DNA of 64,000 bases, taken from contig JAJUJI010000001.1 in the NCBI GenBank assembly GCA_029265405.1, positions 286,241 to 350,240 of the forward strand, in the 5' to 3' direction. The notes below the pieces were generated by a model. It was not told where the DNA came from. It searched no databases and saw only the letters and a program-made list of their open reading frames with translations. Both the position numbers and the translations under genes were made by a program. Of the stretch, positions 34,512 to 42,269 are shown one piece after another (the first letter of the stretch is position 1; every line of letters begins with the position of its first letter). The DNA comes from Clostridiales bacterium (GTDB lineage Bacteria; Bacillota; Clostridia; Oscillospirales; Oscillospiraceae).

Positions 34512-34585
34512 ATATACCCCTTCCTGCCATAATCAGGCTTTAATTTTTAATATTGTAGCACATGCGCCCGGCTGGACGCAAAGAC

Positions 34586-34614
34586 AAAAAGGGCAGCGGA
34601 GAGCTTTCCGCTGC
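34586..34614 (-). terminator. Terminator of the acyltransferase gene
   Basis: An 8-bp stem (34593-34600 with 34607-34614) is followed on the minus strand by CCTTTTTG; it lies 9 bases past the stop. Confidence 0.8.
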
Positions 34615-34622
34615 TCTTTATT

Positions 34623-35957
34623 TCACTTGTATAAATGTATCACATAGTCGGCTTCCCGGTTTGCGGCCTTCGCTTCCCTTACCCTCTTGACCGACCTGCA
34701 GGCGGCCCTGACGAGAGCGATATAAAGCATTATCACCAGAGATACCGCGACAACCAGAACGATAAAAAGGAACATGTCCTTTCCGCTCATTCCGATGGGC
34801 TTAAAGCTGGGGTCGTATCCCCCTGTATTTTTTAGAAAATTGTACCAGGCCATGGCTGCATCCTGCGGATTAGTCGGATCGGCCATTTTCAATAAAACGG
34901 ATTTGCCGTAGCTCAGGAGCGGAAAATAAAGCTGGGCCACAAAGAAATGAGACAGGTACATCGGCAGCGATATTCTTCCCAGCGCGCGGAAAAAGCCCTT
35001 GTTCAGGCGCCGCGACAAAAGCGTGACGTTGAGGAACGAGAGCAGGATAATCAGCAATATATAGACTATCCGGCGGAAGTTGTCCATGCCTATCGGCTGG
35101 CAAACGGTGAGGGCAAAAAAACGATATATGGCGTAGACCTCGGCCAGCGACAAAATTATTTGCCAAAATAGGCCAAATTTTATTTTCAGCAAACGCTCGT
35201 ACAGGCCAAATATGGCTATCCCCAAGGCTATTTCGGCAACCGCCTTGACCATGCCGGCGGTAAGAAAGCCCATCTTTATGCTGAAATCAAGCACAAGGGA
35301 AGAATTCAGCGTAAAATATGAGTAAAATAAAACGCCGATTGCCGGCGCGGCAAACATAGTAAAGTCGTTGTATTTATACAGGGCAAAGGTGTACAGATAG
35401 CCGGCAAGCAGCAGGGCCGTTAAAAACCACATGGGTATGTTGGGGGCCGCGCCGTTGTTGAAGCCGAAGGGCGTGCCGACCATCATGGTAAACTCCCATT
35501 CGGAATTTTGGACGACGCGCAGAGTGTTTTCGTTGAGAGAGCTGGGCAGCAGAAAAAAATATATGAACATTACGACCAGTATTACTGGATAGACGGTCTT
35601 GAGCCTGCCGAGGACATATCCGGCCGCTTTTTGGGCCGCCTCCTTCATCGTGACGGGAGACTCGCGGCCGGAAAGACTGCGCCTAGCCGACAGCGCCATG
35701 GCAAAGCCCGCAAGGACGAAGAAAAATTCCACCGCGCCGGAGCCGGAGAGCAGGATTTGGCGCTTGGGAAAGAACATTTCAAAGTGGTAAAGGCATACTA
35801 AAACAGTGAATATGAAGCGCCACAGCTCCACCGTCGCAACCCTTTCGCCCTGAAGCGGCAGCGAGGGGGCAGGTTGCGCAGGAGAAGCTGCGCTTTTCCC
35901 GTATGCCTGCGGCGGATAGGGGTATCCGGTACGCTTAGGGGCAGGAAAAAGAGACAT
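34623..35957 (-). CDS. Membrane acyltransferase (acyltransferase-3/OafA family)
   Basis: 444 residues. A Pro-rich cytosolic start (~40 residues) is followed by about ten membrane helices. Family features include an early E-L-W-R-F block with a nearby H (C-L-Y-H-F-E), an F-F-F-V-L-A-G-F segment and R-x-x-x-x-Y-P patterns. Members O-acetylate cell-wall sugars, polysaccharides or lipids using acyl-CoA. The substrate is unknown. ATG 35957 has GGGAGG 7 bases upstream; an in-frame start at 36074 would lie in the preceding non-coding stretch. Confidence 0.83.
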   Translation of the reverse strand: MSLFPAPKRTGYPYPPQAYGKSAASPAQPAPSLPLQGERVATVELWRFIFTVLVCLYHFEMFFPKRQILLSGSGAVEFFFVLAGFAMALSARRSLSGRESPVTMKEAAQKAAGYVLGRLKTVYPVILVVMFIYFFLLPSSLNENTLRVVQNSEWEFTMMVGTPFGFNNGAAPNIPMWFLTALLLAGYLYTFALYKYNDFTMFAAPAIGVLFYSYFTLNSSLVLDFSIKMGFLTAGMVKAVAEIALGIAIFGLYERLLKIKFGLFWQIILSLAEVYAIYRFFALTVCQPIGMDNFRRIVYILLIILLSFLNVTLLSRRLNKGFFRALGRISLPMYLSHFFVAQLYFPLLSYGKSVLLKMADPTNPQDAAMAWYNFLKNTGGYDPSFKPIGMSGKDMFLFIVLVVAVSLVIMLYIALVRAACRSVKRVREAKAANREADYVIHLYK

Positions 35958-36082
35958 GTTCTTGCCTCCCGTTATTAAAATCTTAAACACATTATAATAA
36001 AAACTCAGGCAAAAAGGGAAGTAGCCGGAGTAACTACTATTTTTCGCCCGGATTATAAACGTAATGCCGGGCAATTGACAAA

Positions 36083-36133
36083 AGAAAAACCGCCCTGAGA
36101 AGGCGGAGGCCGTCCTCCTATCTCGGGGCGGTT
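36083..36133 (-). terminator. Terminator of the aspS-gatCAB operon
   Basis: An 8-bp outer stem (36088-36095 with 36126-36133) encloses an inner structured loop and is followed on the minus strand by TTTTTCTTTT. It starts 4 bases after the gatB stop. Confidence 0.8.
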
Positions 36134-36136
36134 AAA

Positions 36137-37552
36137 TTAGGTCTTGGAAAGAAGCTCCTTAAGACTCGCCTCAACCTCGGCGGCGGGAGCGCGGCCGCGG
36201 CTCTCTTTCATCACAGCGCCGATAAGAGCCTTCAGGGCCTTTTCCTTGCCGCCTCTGTAGTCGCTCGCAGCGGCGGCGTTTTCGGCAATTGCCTTGCGGC
36301 AAAGAGCGTCCACGTCCACTCCGGCCGGCTCCAGCTCCTCCGGCGACAGCAGCTCGGCAGCGCTCTTGCCGGTTTCCAGCATGCGCGACAGCGTCTGCTT
36401 TGCGACGTTGCGGTTGATTTTGCCGGCTTCCATTAAAAGTATCAGCTCACGGAGCTGCTCGGCGGAAACGGGAGGCAGCCATTCCTCGCGGGCGGCTTCG
36501 GTGCTTATAAAGCTGAACATGGAGGTAACGATGAAGGTTGCGGCGATTCTGGGGGAAGCGGTCTGATATGAGGCGGCTTCAAAATAGTCCGATACCCTCC
36601 GGTATTTGGCTATCATTGCCGCGTCCGCTTCCGGTATGCCCAAAACGTCCACATAGCGCCTTTTCCGGGCGTCCGGGAGCTCCGGCAGCGAGGCCCTCAG
36701 GGCTTCTATTTCCTCGTCCGTCAATACTATCGAGATGATGTCGGGCTCGCGAAAATACCTGTAGTCGTCGGCGTTTTCCTTGCCACGCATGGCGGAGGTC
36801 TCGCCGCTGTAGGCGTCGTAGCGGCGGGTTTCCTGCTCGACGACGCCGCCGGACTCCAGTATGTCCCTCTGCCGCTCGTATTCGTGCTCGATAGCCGAGG
36901 CGACGGATACGAAGGAGTTGAGATTCTTTATTTCGCATCTGGTGCCGTAGGACGAGGCGCCGGGCGCGCGCAGCGAGATGTTTACGTCGCAGCGGAGGGA
37001 GCCCTCCTGCATGCGGCAGTCCGAAACGCCAGCCGCGCGCAGCGTGAGCTGAAGCTTCTCGAGGTATTCAACGGCCTCCTCCGCGCTCCTGATGTCCGGC
37101 TCGGACACGATCTCTATCAGCGGGACGCCGCCGCGGTTGTAGTCCACGAGCACCTTGCCTCCGGCGTGGATAAGCTTGCCGGCGTCCTCCTCGATGTGTA
37201 TGCGCGTGATATTGATCCGCCTGCCGTTTTTGAGCTCGACATAGCCGCCGGTGCAGAGGGGCCTGTCATACTGGGATATCTGGTAGGCCTTGGGCAGGTC
37301 GGGATAGACGTAATGCTTCCTGTCCATGCGGGAATATTTGTTTATGCGGCAGTTGAGCACAAGTCCGGCCTTGACCGCGTATTCGACCGCCTGCCTGTTC
37401 AGGACGGGCAGGGAGCCGGGCTGGCCGGTGCAGACGGGGCAGCAGTGGGTGTTGGGCTCGCCGCCGAAGGCGGTGGTGCAGCCGCAGAATATTTTGGACT
37501 TGGTGGACAGCTCGACATGCGTTTCAAGCCCGATAACCGTTTCCCACTTCAT
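36137..37552 (-). CDS. gatB: Asp/Glu-tRNA amidotransferase subunit B
   Basis: 471 residues. GatB binds misacylated Glu-tRNA(Gln) or Asp-tRNA(Asn) and activates the acyl group for amidation. The start W-E-T-V-I-G-L-E-T-H-V-E-L is the family hallmark. The cradle domain has the zinc-site cysteines (C-G-C-x17-C-P-V-C), and the C-terminal helical and YqeY-like tail domains are present. The start shares one base with the gatA stop (TGATG). It is the last gene of the operon. Confidence 0.96.
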   Translation of the reverse strand: MKWETVIGLETHVELSTKSKIFCGCTTAFGGEPNTHCCPVCTGQPGSLPVLNRQAVEYAVKAGLVLNCRINKYSRMDRKHYVYPDLPKAYQISQYDRPLCTGGYVELKNGRRINITRIHIEEDAGKLIHAGGKVLVDYNRGGVPLIEIVSEPDIRSAEEAVEYLEKLQLTLRAAGVSDCRMQEGSLRCDVNISLRAPGASSYGTRCEIKNLNSFVSVASAIEHEYERQRDILESGGVVEQETRRYDAYSGETSAMRGKENADDYRYFREPDIISIVLTDEEIEALRASLPELPDARKRRYVDVLGIPEADAAMIAKYRRVSDYFEAASYQTASPRIAATFIVTSMFSFISTEAAREEWLPPVSAEQLRELILLMEAGKINRNVAKQTLSRMLETGKSAAELLSPEELEPAGVDVDALCRKAIAENAAAASDYRGGKEKALKALIGAVMKESRGRAPAAEVEASLKELLSKT

Positions 37553-39009
37553 CACAGAAGCACCCCCATGCCCGAATTTTTCAGGTATTTGCCTCCGGTC
37601 TCCCTTTCAAAGGCGCAGGCTGCGTTTAAAATCGTGCCCTCGTCGAAATGCCTGCCTATGAGCTGCATGCCTATCGGCAGACCGCCGCCGCCAAAGCCGC
37701 AGGGTATTGACACGGCGGGCAGGCCGGCTATGTTGATCGTTACCGTGCAAATGTCCATGGCGTAGTTTTCAACTGCGGACATTTTCATGCTTTCGCCGCT
37801 CTTTATGGCTGTAATCGGAGTCGTCGGCGCCAGGAGAAAATCGCAGCCGTCAAGGGCCTTCCTGAACTCGTCCCTGATTTTGGCCTGCAGGAGCTTGGCT
37901 TTTTTATAATACGCATCGAAATAGCCGGCGCTCAAAACGTATGTGCCCAGCAGGATGCGCCGCTTGACCTCCGGACCGAAGCCCTCGCTTCGGGTTTTGC
38001 ATATCATTTCGTCCAGGCTGTCGAAGTCTTTGGCGCGGTAGCCGTAGCGTATCCCGTCGTACCTTCCGAGGTTGGAGGAGGCTTCCGCGCAGGCGAGGAT
38101 ATAGTATACCGGCAGGGCGTACCCTATGCCGGGCAGATCGCAATCCACAAGCTCCGCCCCGAGAGCCCTGTATAAGGACATGGCCTCTTGCAGAGCCTTG
38201 GCAACCTCGGGGCTGACGCCCTCGAAAAACTGGGGCGCTATGCCTATCCTTGAGCCGCGAAGGGGCCTGTTCAGACTCCCCGCCGTTTTTCCGGTACCGG
38301 CGGAGGTCATGTCGCCCTCGTCGCGCTCGGAGATAGCGTCTAAAACCAGGGCGGCGTCCTCGGCGCAGGCGGTTATGGGCCCTATCTGGTCAAAGGATGA
38401 GGCGTAGGCTATCAGGCCGTTTCTTGAAACGGCGCCGTAGGTGGGCTTCAGCCCGACCACGCCGCAGAAGGAGGCGGGCTCGCGTATGCTTCCGCCGGTA
38501 TCCGAGCCTATGCCGTAGACGGAGAGGTTGGCTCCCACAGCGGCTGCCACTCCGCCGGAGCTGCCGCCCGCCGCATGCTCAAGGTTCATAGGGTTTTTGG
38601 CGCCGCCGAAATAGGAATTTTCGCAGGTGGAGCCCATGGCGAACTCGTCCATGTTGCCCTTGCCGATAAGCACCGCGTTTTGGCTTTTCAGCAACCCCCA
38701 GACCTTTGCGTCAAAAACGGGAACATAGTTTTCAAGCATCCGGGAAGCGCAGGTGGTCTTCAGCCCCGCTGTGGAAATGTTGTCCTTTAAAACAAAGGGT
38801 ATGCCCTCAAGAGCCTGCAGCGGCTCGCCCCGGCTGAGCTTTTCGTCGGTTTTGGCCGCGGCCTCCATAGCCGTTTCGGCTGTAATGGATATGAAGGCGT
38901 TGAGCCGGCCGTTTTCACGCTCGGCGGCCTCCAAATAAAGCCTTGTCAGCTCGCGGCAGGATATCTGCTTTGAGGTAAGAAGGCTCCGGATGCGCTTTAT
39001 TCTGCTCAT
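37552..39009 (-). CDS. gatA: Asp/Glu-tRNA amidotransferase subunit A
   Basis: 485 residues of the amidase-signature family. It hydrolyses glutamine and channels ammonia to GatB. The catalytic Ser-cisSer-Lys triad lies in the G-G-S-S-G-G-V-A-A-A block, the following G-S-D-T-G-G-S-I-R-E-P block and the upstream conserved Lys (V-L-K-D-N-I). The start at 39009 follows GAGAGG; the gene begins 4 bases after gatC. Length is normal. Confidence 0.96.
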   Translation of the reverse strand: MSRIKRIRSLLTSKQISCRELTRLYLEAAERENGRLNAFISITAETAMEAAAKTDEKLSRGEPLQALEGIPFVLKDNISTAGLKTTCASRMLENYVPVFDAKVWGLLKSQNAVLIGKGNMDEFAMGSTCENSYFGGAKNPMNLEHAAGGSSGGVAAAVGANLSVYGIGSDTGGSIREPASFCGVVGLKPTYGAVSRNGLIAYASSFDQIGPITACAEDAALVLDAISERDEGDMTSAGTGKTAGSLNRPLRGSRIGIAPQFFEGVSPEVAKALQEAMSLYRALGAELVDCDLPGIGYALPVYYILACAEASSNLGRYDGIRYGYRAKDFDSLDEMICKTRSEGFGPEVKRRILLGTYVLSAGYFDAYYKKAKLLQAKIRDEFRKALDGCDFLLAPTTPITAIKSGESMKMSAVENYAMDICTVTINIAGLPAVSIPCGFGGGGLPIGMQLIGRHFDEGTILNAACAFERETGGKYLKNSGMGVLL

Positions 39010-39013
39010 TGCC

Positions 39014-39292
39014 CTATCCTCTCCCGCGGACGACAAAGAAGCCGTCGCCGGATTCCATGGCGTTTTTCAATATCAGCTCGGGCTCATATGAGGCGGCCGT
39101 TACATCGGGCCGCAGGCGGATAGCCGGGCCGTCCTCCGCCTCAACGTCATAGCCGGAGGCATCGACGGAAGCTACGGCGTCGGCAAAAGCTATTATTCCG
39201 TTCAGATCCCCGGTTATTTCTTCAAGCTGCTCCTCGGAGACATACAGCTTGGCCAGGGCAGCTATCCTTCGCACCTCGTCGTGCGTTACCAT
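39014..39292 (-). CDS. gatC: Asp/Glu-tRNA amidotransferase subunit C
   Basis: 92 residues. It is a small wrapping subunit that stabilises the GatA-GatB complex. The N-terminal helix with V-R-R-I-A-A-L-A-K-L and the R-L-R-x-D-V segment near residue 60 are typical. It lies between aspS (43 bases upstream) and gatA (4 bases downstream). Confidence 0.94.
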   Translation of the reverse strand: MVTHDEVRRIAALAKLYVSEEQLEEITGDLNGIIAFADAVASVDASGYDVEAEDGPAIRLRPDVTAASYEPELILKNAMESGDGFFVVRGRG

Positions 39293-39335
39293 AAATAAAC
39301 CTCCCTTGGGCTGTTTAGCCGGATTAATGCCGCTA

Positions 39336-41066
39336 TTATCTGATTTTTATGTGGACCTCTCTAAGCTGCTGCTCCGTGACCTCGCTCGGCGCGCCGAGCA
39401 TGAGGTCCTGCGCGTTGCCGTTGAGAGGAAAGGCTATGACGTCTCTTATGGTTTCCTCGCCGGCCAGCAGCATCACCATGCGGTCTATTCCGGGGGCCAT
39501 GCCCGCGTGGGGCGGCGCCCCGTATTGGAAGGCGGTGTACATCGCGCCGAACCTGGCTTCCAGCTCGGCTTCGGTATAGCCGGCAATTTCAAAGGCCTTC
39601 TTCATAATTTCCGGGTTGTGGTTTCTGACCGCGCCGGAGGAGAGCTCCACGCCGTTGCAGACTATGTCATATTGGTAGGCAAGTATTTTCAGCGGGTCGT
39701 TGTTGAGCAGCGCGTCCAGGCCGCCCTGGGGCATGGAGAAAGGATTGTGGGTAAAGTCTATTTTATGCGTTTCCTCGTTGTATTCATACATGGGGAAGTC
39801 CAGCACAAAGCAGAACTCGAAGGCGTCCTTGTCCGTCAGACCAAGCTGCTCGCCCAGCCAGCCGCGTATCTGGCCGGCAAACCTGTCAACCTCGGACGGC
39901 GCGGCGGAGATGAAAAAGAGCGTCTGTCCCTCACTGATGCCGAGAGAATCGATAAGCTCCCTCTTCTGCTCCGCAGACAGGAATTTTTCTATGGGGCCCT
40001 TGAACTCCCCGGAGCTGAGCGTGATATAGCCCAGCCCCTTCATGCCGATATCGAGGGCGAACCTGAGCGAGCCTTCAAAAAAGCTCCGCGGACGTCCCGA
40101 GCAATCGGCGACAATGCCGCGTACCGGCTTATTTTTAAAGGCGGCAAACTCGACGCCGCGGAAAAAGTCCGTGAGGTCGCATATAGTCAGCGGATTGCGG
40201 AGATCCGGCTTGTCGGTGCCGTATTTCAGCATCGCCTCGGCGTAGCTCAGGCGCTTGAACGGGGGCGGGGATACCCGCTTGCCGCCGCCGAATTTGACAA
40301 AAGCTCCGTAAAGCACCTGCTCGGCGACCTGGAAAACGTCCTCCTGCTCGGCGAAGGACATCTCAAAGTCGAGCTGATAGAACTCCCCGGGGGATCTGTC
40401 GCCGCGCGCGTCCTCGTCCCTGAAGCAGGGTGCGATCTGGAAGTACCTGTCGAAGCCCGCAACCATCAAAAGCTGCTTGAATTGCTGCGGCGCCTGGGGC
40501 AGGGCGTAGAACTTGCCTTTATGCTTTCTGCTGGGCACAAGATAATCGCGGGCGCCCTCGGGCGAGGAGCAGGTGAGGATGGGTGTCTGTATCTCGGTAA
40601 AGCCCAGCTTTTCCATTTCGCTCCTAAGGAAGCTTATCACCCTGGAGCGCAGCATTATGTTGCCGTGTATAACGGGATTGCGCAGGTCCAGATACCTGTA
40701 TTTAAGCCTGACCTCCTCCCTGGTGGAGGTGGAGCTTGATATTTCAAAGGGGAGCATGCCGCGGCAGGGGCCCAGCACCTCAAGGCTTTCCGCCCTGACC
40801 TCAACCAGGCCGGTTTCAAGCTTGGGGTTTACCGTTTCGGCGTCCCTGGCGACTACCGTACCGGTTACCGAAACCACCGCCTCGCGGTTTACGCCCTCCA
40901 GCATGGAGTCGTCATGGAACACTATTTGAGTGACTCCGTAATGATCGCGCAGGTCCATAAACTTTATGCCGCCGTGGTCGCGTACGGTTTCCGCCCAGCC
41001 GGAAAGCCTGACTTTTTGTCCTATGTCGCTTATTCTGAGCTGCGAGCAAGTGTGTGTTCTCAGCAT
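39336..41066 (-). CDS. aspS: Aspartyl-tRNA synthetase (probably non-discriminating)
   Basis: 576 residues, class IIb. It has the N-terminal OB-fold anticodon domain (R-D-H-G-G-I-K-F-M-D-L-R-D), motif 2 (F-R-D-E-D-A-R-G-D-R-S-P-G-E-F), a bacterial insertion domain (residues ~285-400) and motif 3 (G-I-D-R-M-V-M-L). Because it is co-transcribed with gatCAB, it probably also makes Asp-tRNA(Asn) for conversion to Asn-tRNA(Asn). Bacterial non-discriminating enzymes are not separable from discriminating ones on length alone. Expression is controlled by the T-box leader upstream. Confidence 0.95.
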   Translation of the reverse strand: MLRTHTCSQLRISDIGQKVRLSGWAETVRDHGGIKFMDLRDHYGVTQIVFHDDSMLEGVNREAVVSVTGTVVARDAETVNPKLETGLVEVRAESLEVLGPCRGMLPFEISSSTSTREEVRLKYRYLDLRNPVIHGNIMLRSRVISFLRSEMEKLGFTEIQTPILTCSSPEGARDYLVPSRKHKGKFYALPQAPQQFKQLLMVAGFDRYFQIAPCFRDEDARGDRSPGEFYQLDFEMSFAEQEDVFQVAEQVLYGAFVKFGGGKRVSPPPFKRLSYAEAMLKYGTDKPDLRNPLTICDLTDFFRGVEFAAFKNKPVRGIVADCSGRPRSFFEGSLRFALDIGMKGLGYITLSSGEFKGPIEKFLSAEQKRELIDSLGISEGQTLFFISAAPSEVDRFAGQIRGWLGEQLGLTDKDAFEFCFVLDFPMYEYNEETHKIDFTHNPFSMPQGGLDALLNNDPLKILAYQYDIVCNGVELSSGAVRNHNPEIMKKAFEIAGYTEAELEARFGAMYTAFQYGAPPHAGMAPGIDRMVMLLAGEETIRDVIAFPLNGNAQDLMLGAPSEVTEQQLREVHIKIR

Positions 41067-41322
41067 ATGTTACCTCCGAAATGCAAAAGACCCGGAAACT
41101 ACTGAAGTAATTTCCGGGACGAGATTATAGCGCGATATGCGATATCGAAGCCTAATCCCGCGGTGCCACCCGCATTGGCACGTTGTGCCCACTTTGATAT
41201 TTTGTTTCCGGTATATCGTAAAATATACAAAGAGCGTTCCCCGGCTTACTACTCTTCCGAATCGCGCTTCCAGTCGCCGACGCGAAATCCCTGTCGGAAT
41301 TTCCATTTAAGCGGAGTCTCTT
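41067..41322 (-). promoter_or_regulatory. T-box riboswitch of the aspS-gatCAB operon
   Basis: Leader of about 256 bases. The diagnostic T-box GGGTGGCACCGCGGG (41157-41171, minus strand) would pair with an uncharged tRNA CCA end. A T-C-G-T-C-C-C segment then leads into the terminator (stem 41091-41098 with 41111-41118, then TCTTTT at 41085-41090). The 5' part begins with CAAAGAG, which pairs with CTCTTTG about 95 bases later to close stem I. The internal layout of stem I is unusual, and the specifier codon could not be fixed (GAC near 41272 or a GAAC run near 41237). Uncharged tRNA should prevent termination. Confidence 0.85.
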
Positions 41323-41328
41323 TGCCGC

Positions 41329-41357
41329 ATTATATTTTATTCATTTGCTCCTGTCAA
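41329..41357 (-). promoter_or_regulatory. Consensus promoter of the T-box leader
   Basis: Minus strand: TTGACA (41352-41357), 17-base spacer, TATAAT (41329-41334). All twelve positions match consensus, giving a start near 41322. Confidence 0.9.
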
Positions 41358-41384
41358 CAGCATTATGATAAAAAAGCCGCAATA

Positions 41385-42140
41385 TTAGCCGTCCGCTTCG
41401 GACCGCTTTTGCAGCGATTTCAATATGTCCGCCAGCTCCAGCCAGCCGCCCACTCTCAGATAATCGCATCCGGGCTCTATTTCGTCCCGCTCGGCCCTGT
41501 ACTGGCAGTCGGCTCCGCTGTCGTACCAGACCGGAAAAATGCCCGCGTCCGCCGCGCCCGCGACGTCGGCGCGGCGGTTGTCGCCGCAGTACCATACCCT
41601 GTCCGGGCTTAAGCCCGCCTTTTTCAGCGCCGCTTGAAAAATAAGCCTGTTCGGCTTGCGCAGGGCGTATTCGCAGGAAGCCATAAAAAACTCAAAGCGG
41701 TTGTTCGGGATAAGCCGGTTGACGCGCTCGGCCAGGTTTTCGCCGCAGAAGGACAGGTTGCTTATCACCGCGCTGCGTATGCCGAGCGAGTTGATAAGCT
41801 CTATGAGCGTTCCTATGTTCGGCATGGGGGAGCCCGGGGCGGCGGAGTCCCAGAATACGCGCTCCAGCTCTACCGGCGGCAGGTCGAATTCCAGTCCGAG
41901 GTAATCGTAAAGCAGGCGGTTTTTGTTAATCGCCATGAATTCCACGTCATGCGACAGAACCAAATCGGATGCTGCGGCAAAAAAATCGCCGTAAAGCCCG
42001 GCCATTTCCTCCGCCGTATGGCCGCCGGGGTTTTTGACTGCGTGAGCAAGCACGGCCTCATACCCTTTGGCGCGCTCAAAGGCGGGCTCGTAAACCAGGG
42101 TATGGCCGTAGTCGAACAATATCATTTCCGGTTTTTTCAT
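41385..42140 (-). CDS. HAD-superfamily hydrolase
   Basis: 251 residues. HAD motif I F-D-Y-G-H-T-L (residues 8-14; Gly at the position often Asp+2, as in haloacid-dehalogenase/phosphatase variants), motif II S-N-L-S, and motif III Lys with G-D-N-R-R-A-D-V. An alpha-helical cap (residues ~20-110) assigns it to subfamily I. The replacement of Asp+2 by Gly (D-Y-G rather than D-x-D) is odd for a phosphatase. The start at 42140 has GGAGGCGG upstream. It is divergent from the flavin oxidoreductase, with facing consensus promoters. Confidence 0.82.
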   Translation of the reverse strand: MKKPEMILFDYGHTLVYEPAFERAKGYEAVLAHAVKNPGGHTAEEMAGLYGDFFAAASDLVLSHDVEFMAINKNRLLYDYLGLEFDLPPVELERVFWDSAAPGSPMPNIGTLIELINSLGIRSAVISNLSFCGENLAERVNRLIPNNRFEFFMASCEYALRKPNRLIFQAALKKAGLSPDRVWYCGDNRRADVAGAADAGIFPVWYDSGADCQYRAERDEIEPGCDYLRVGGWLELADILKSLQKRSEADG

Positions 42141-42167
42141 GTGCCGCCTCCGCTCTTCACTGCGGTC

Positions 42168-42196
42168 ATTATATATAAATCTTACTTGTCCGGCAA
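42168..42196 (-). promoter_or_regulatory. Promoter of the HAD hydrolase gene
   Basis: Minus strand: TTGCCG (42191-42196), 17-base spacer, TATAAT (42168-42173). Confidence 0.72.
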
Positions 42197-42203
42197 GTGC
42201 AAA

Positions 42204-42232
42204 TTGACATGCAAGGCAAGGCATAGTATTGT
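42204..42232 (+). promoter_or_regulatory. Promoter of the second flavin oxidoreductase gene
   Basis: TTGACA (42204-42209), 17-base spacer, TATTGT (42227-42232). It lies 8 bases from the divergent promoter, so the two compete or share control. Confidence 0.72.
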
Positions 42233-42269
42233 ATAGTAAATAAAATATCTGCAAGGGGGTTTTGCGTTA

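Noticed and set aside
39249..40739. 496-codon plus-strand open frame opposite aspS
   Set aside because: aspS is intact on the other strand with all class II motifs; this frame is a compositional shadow.
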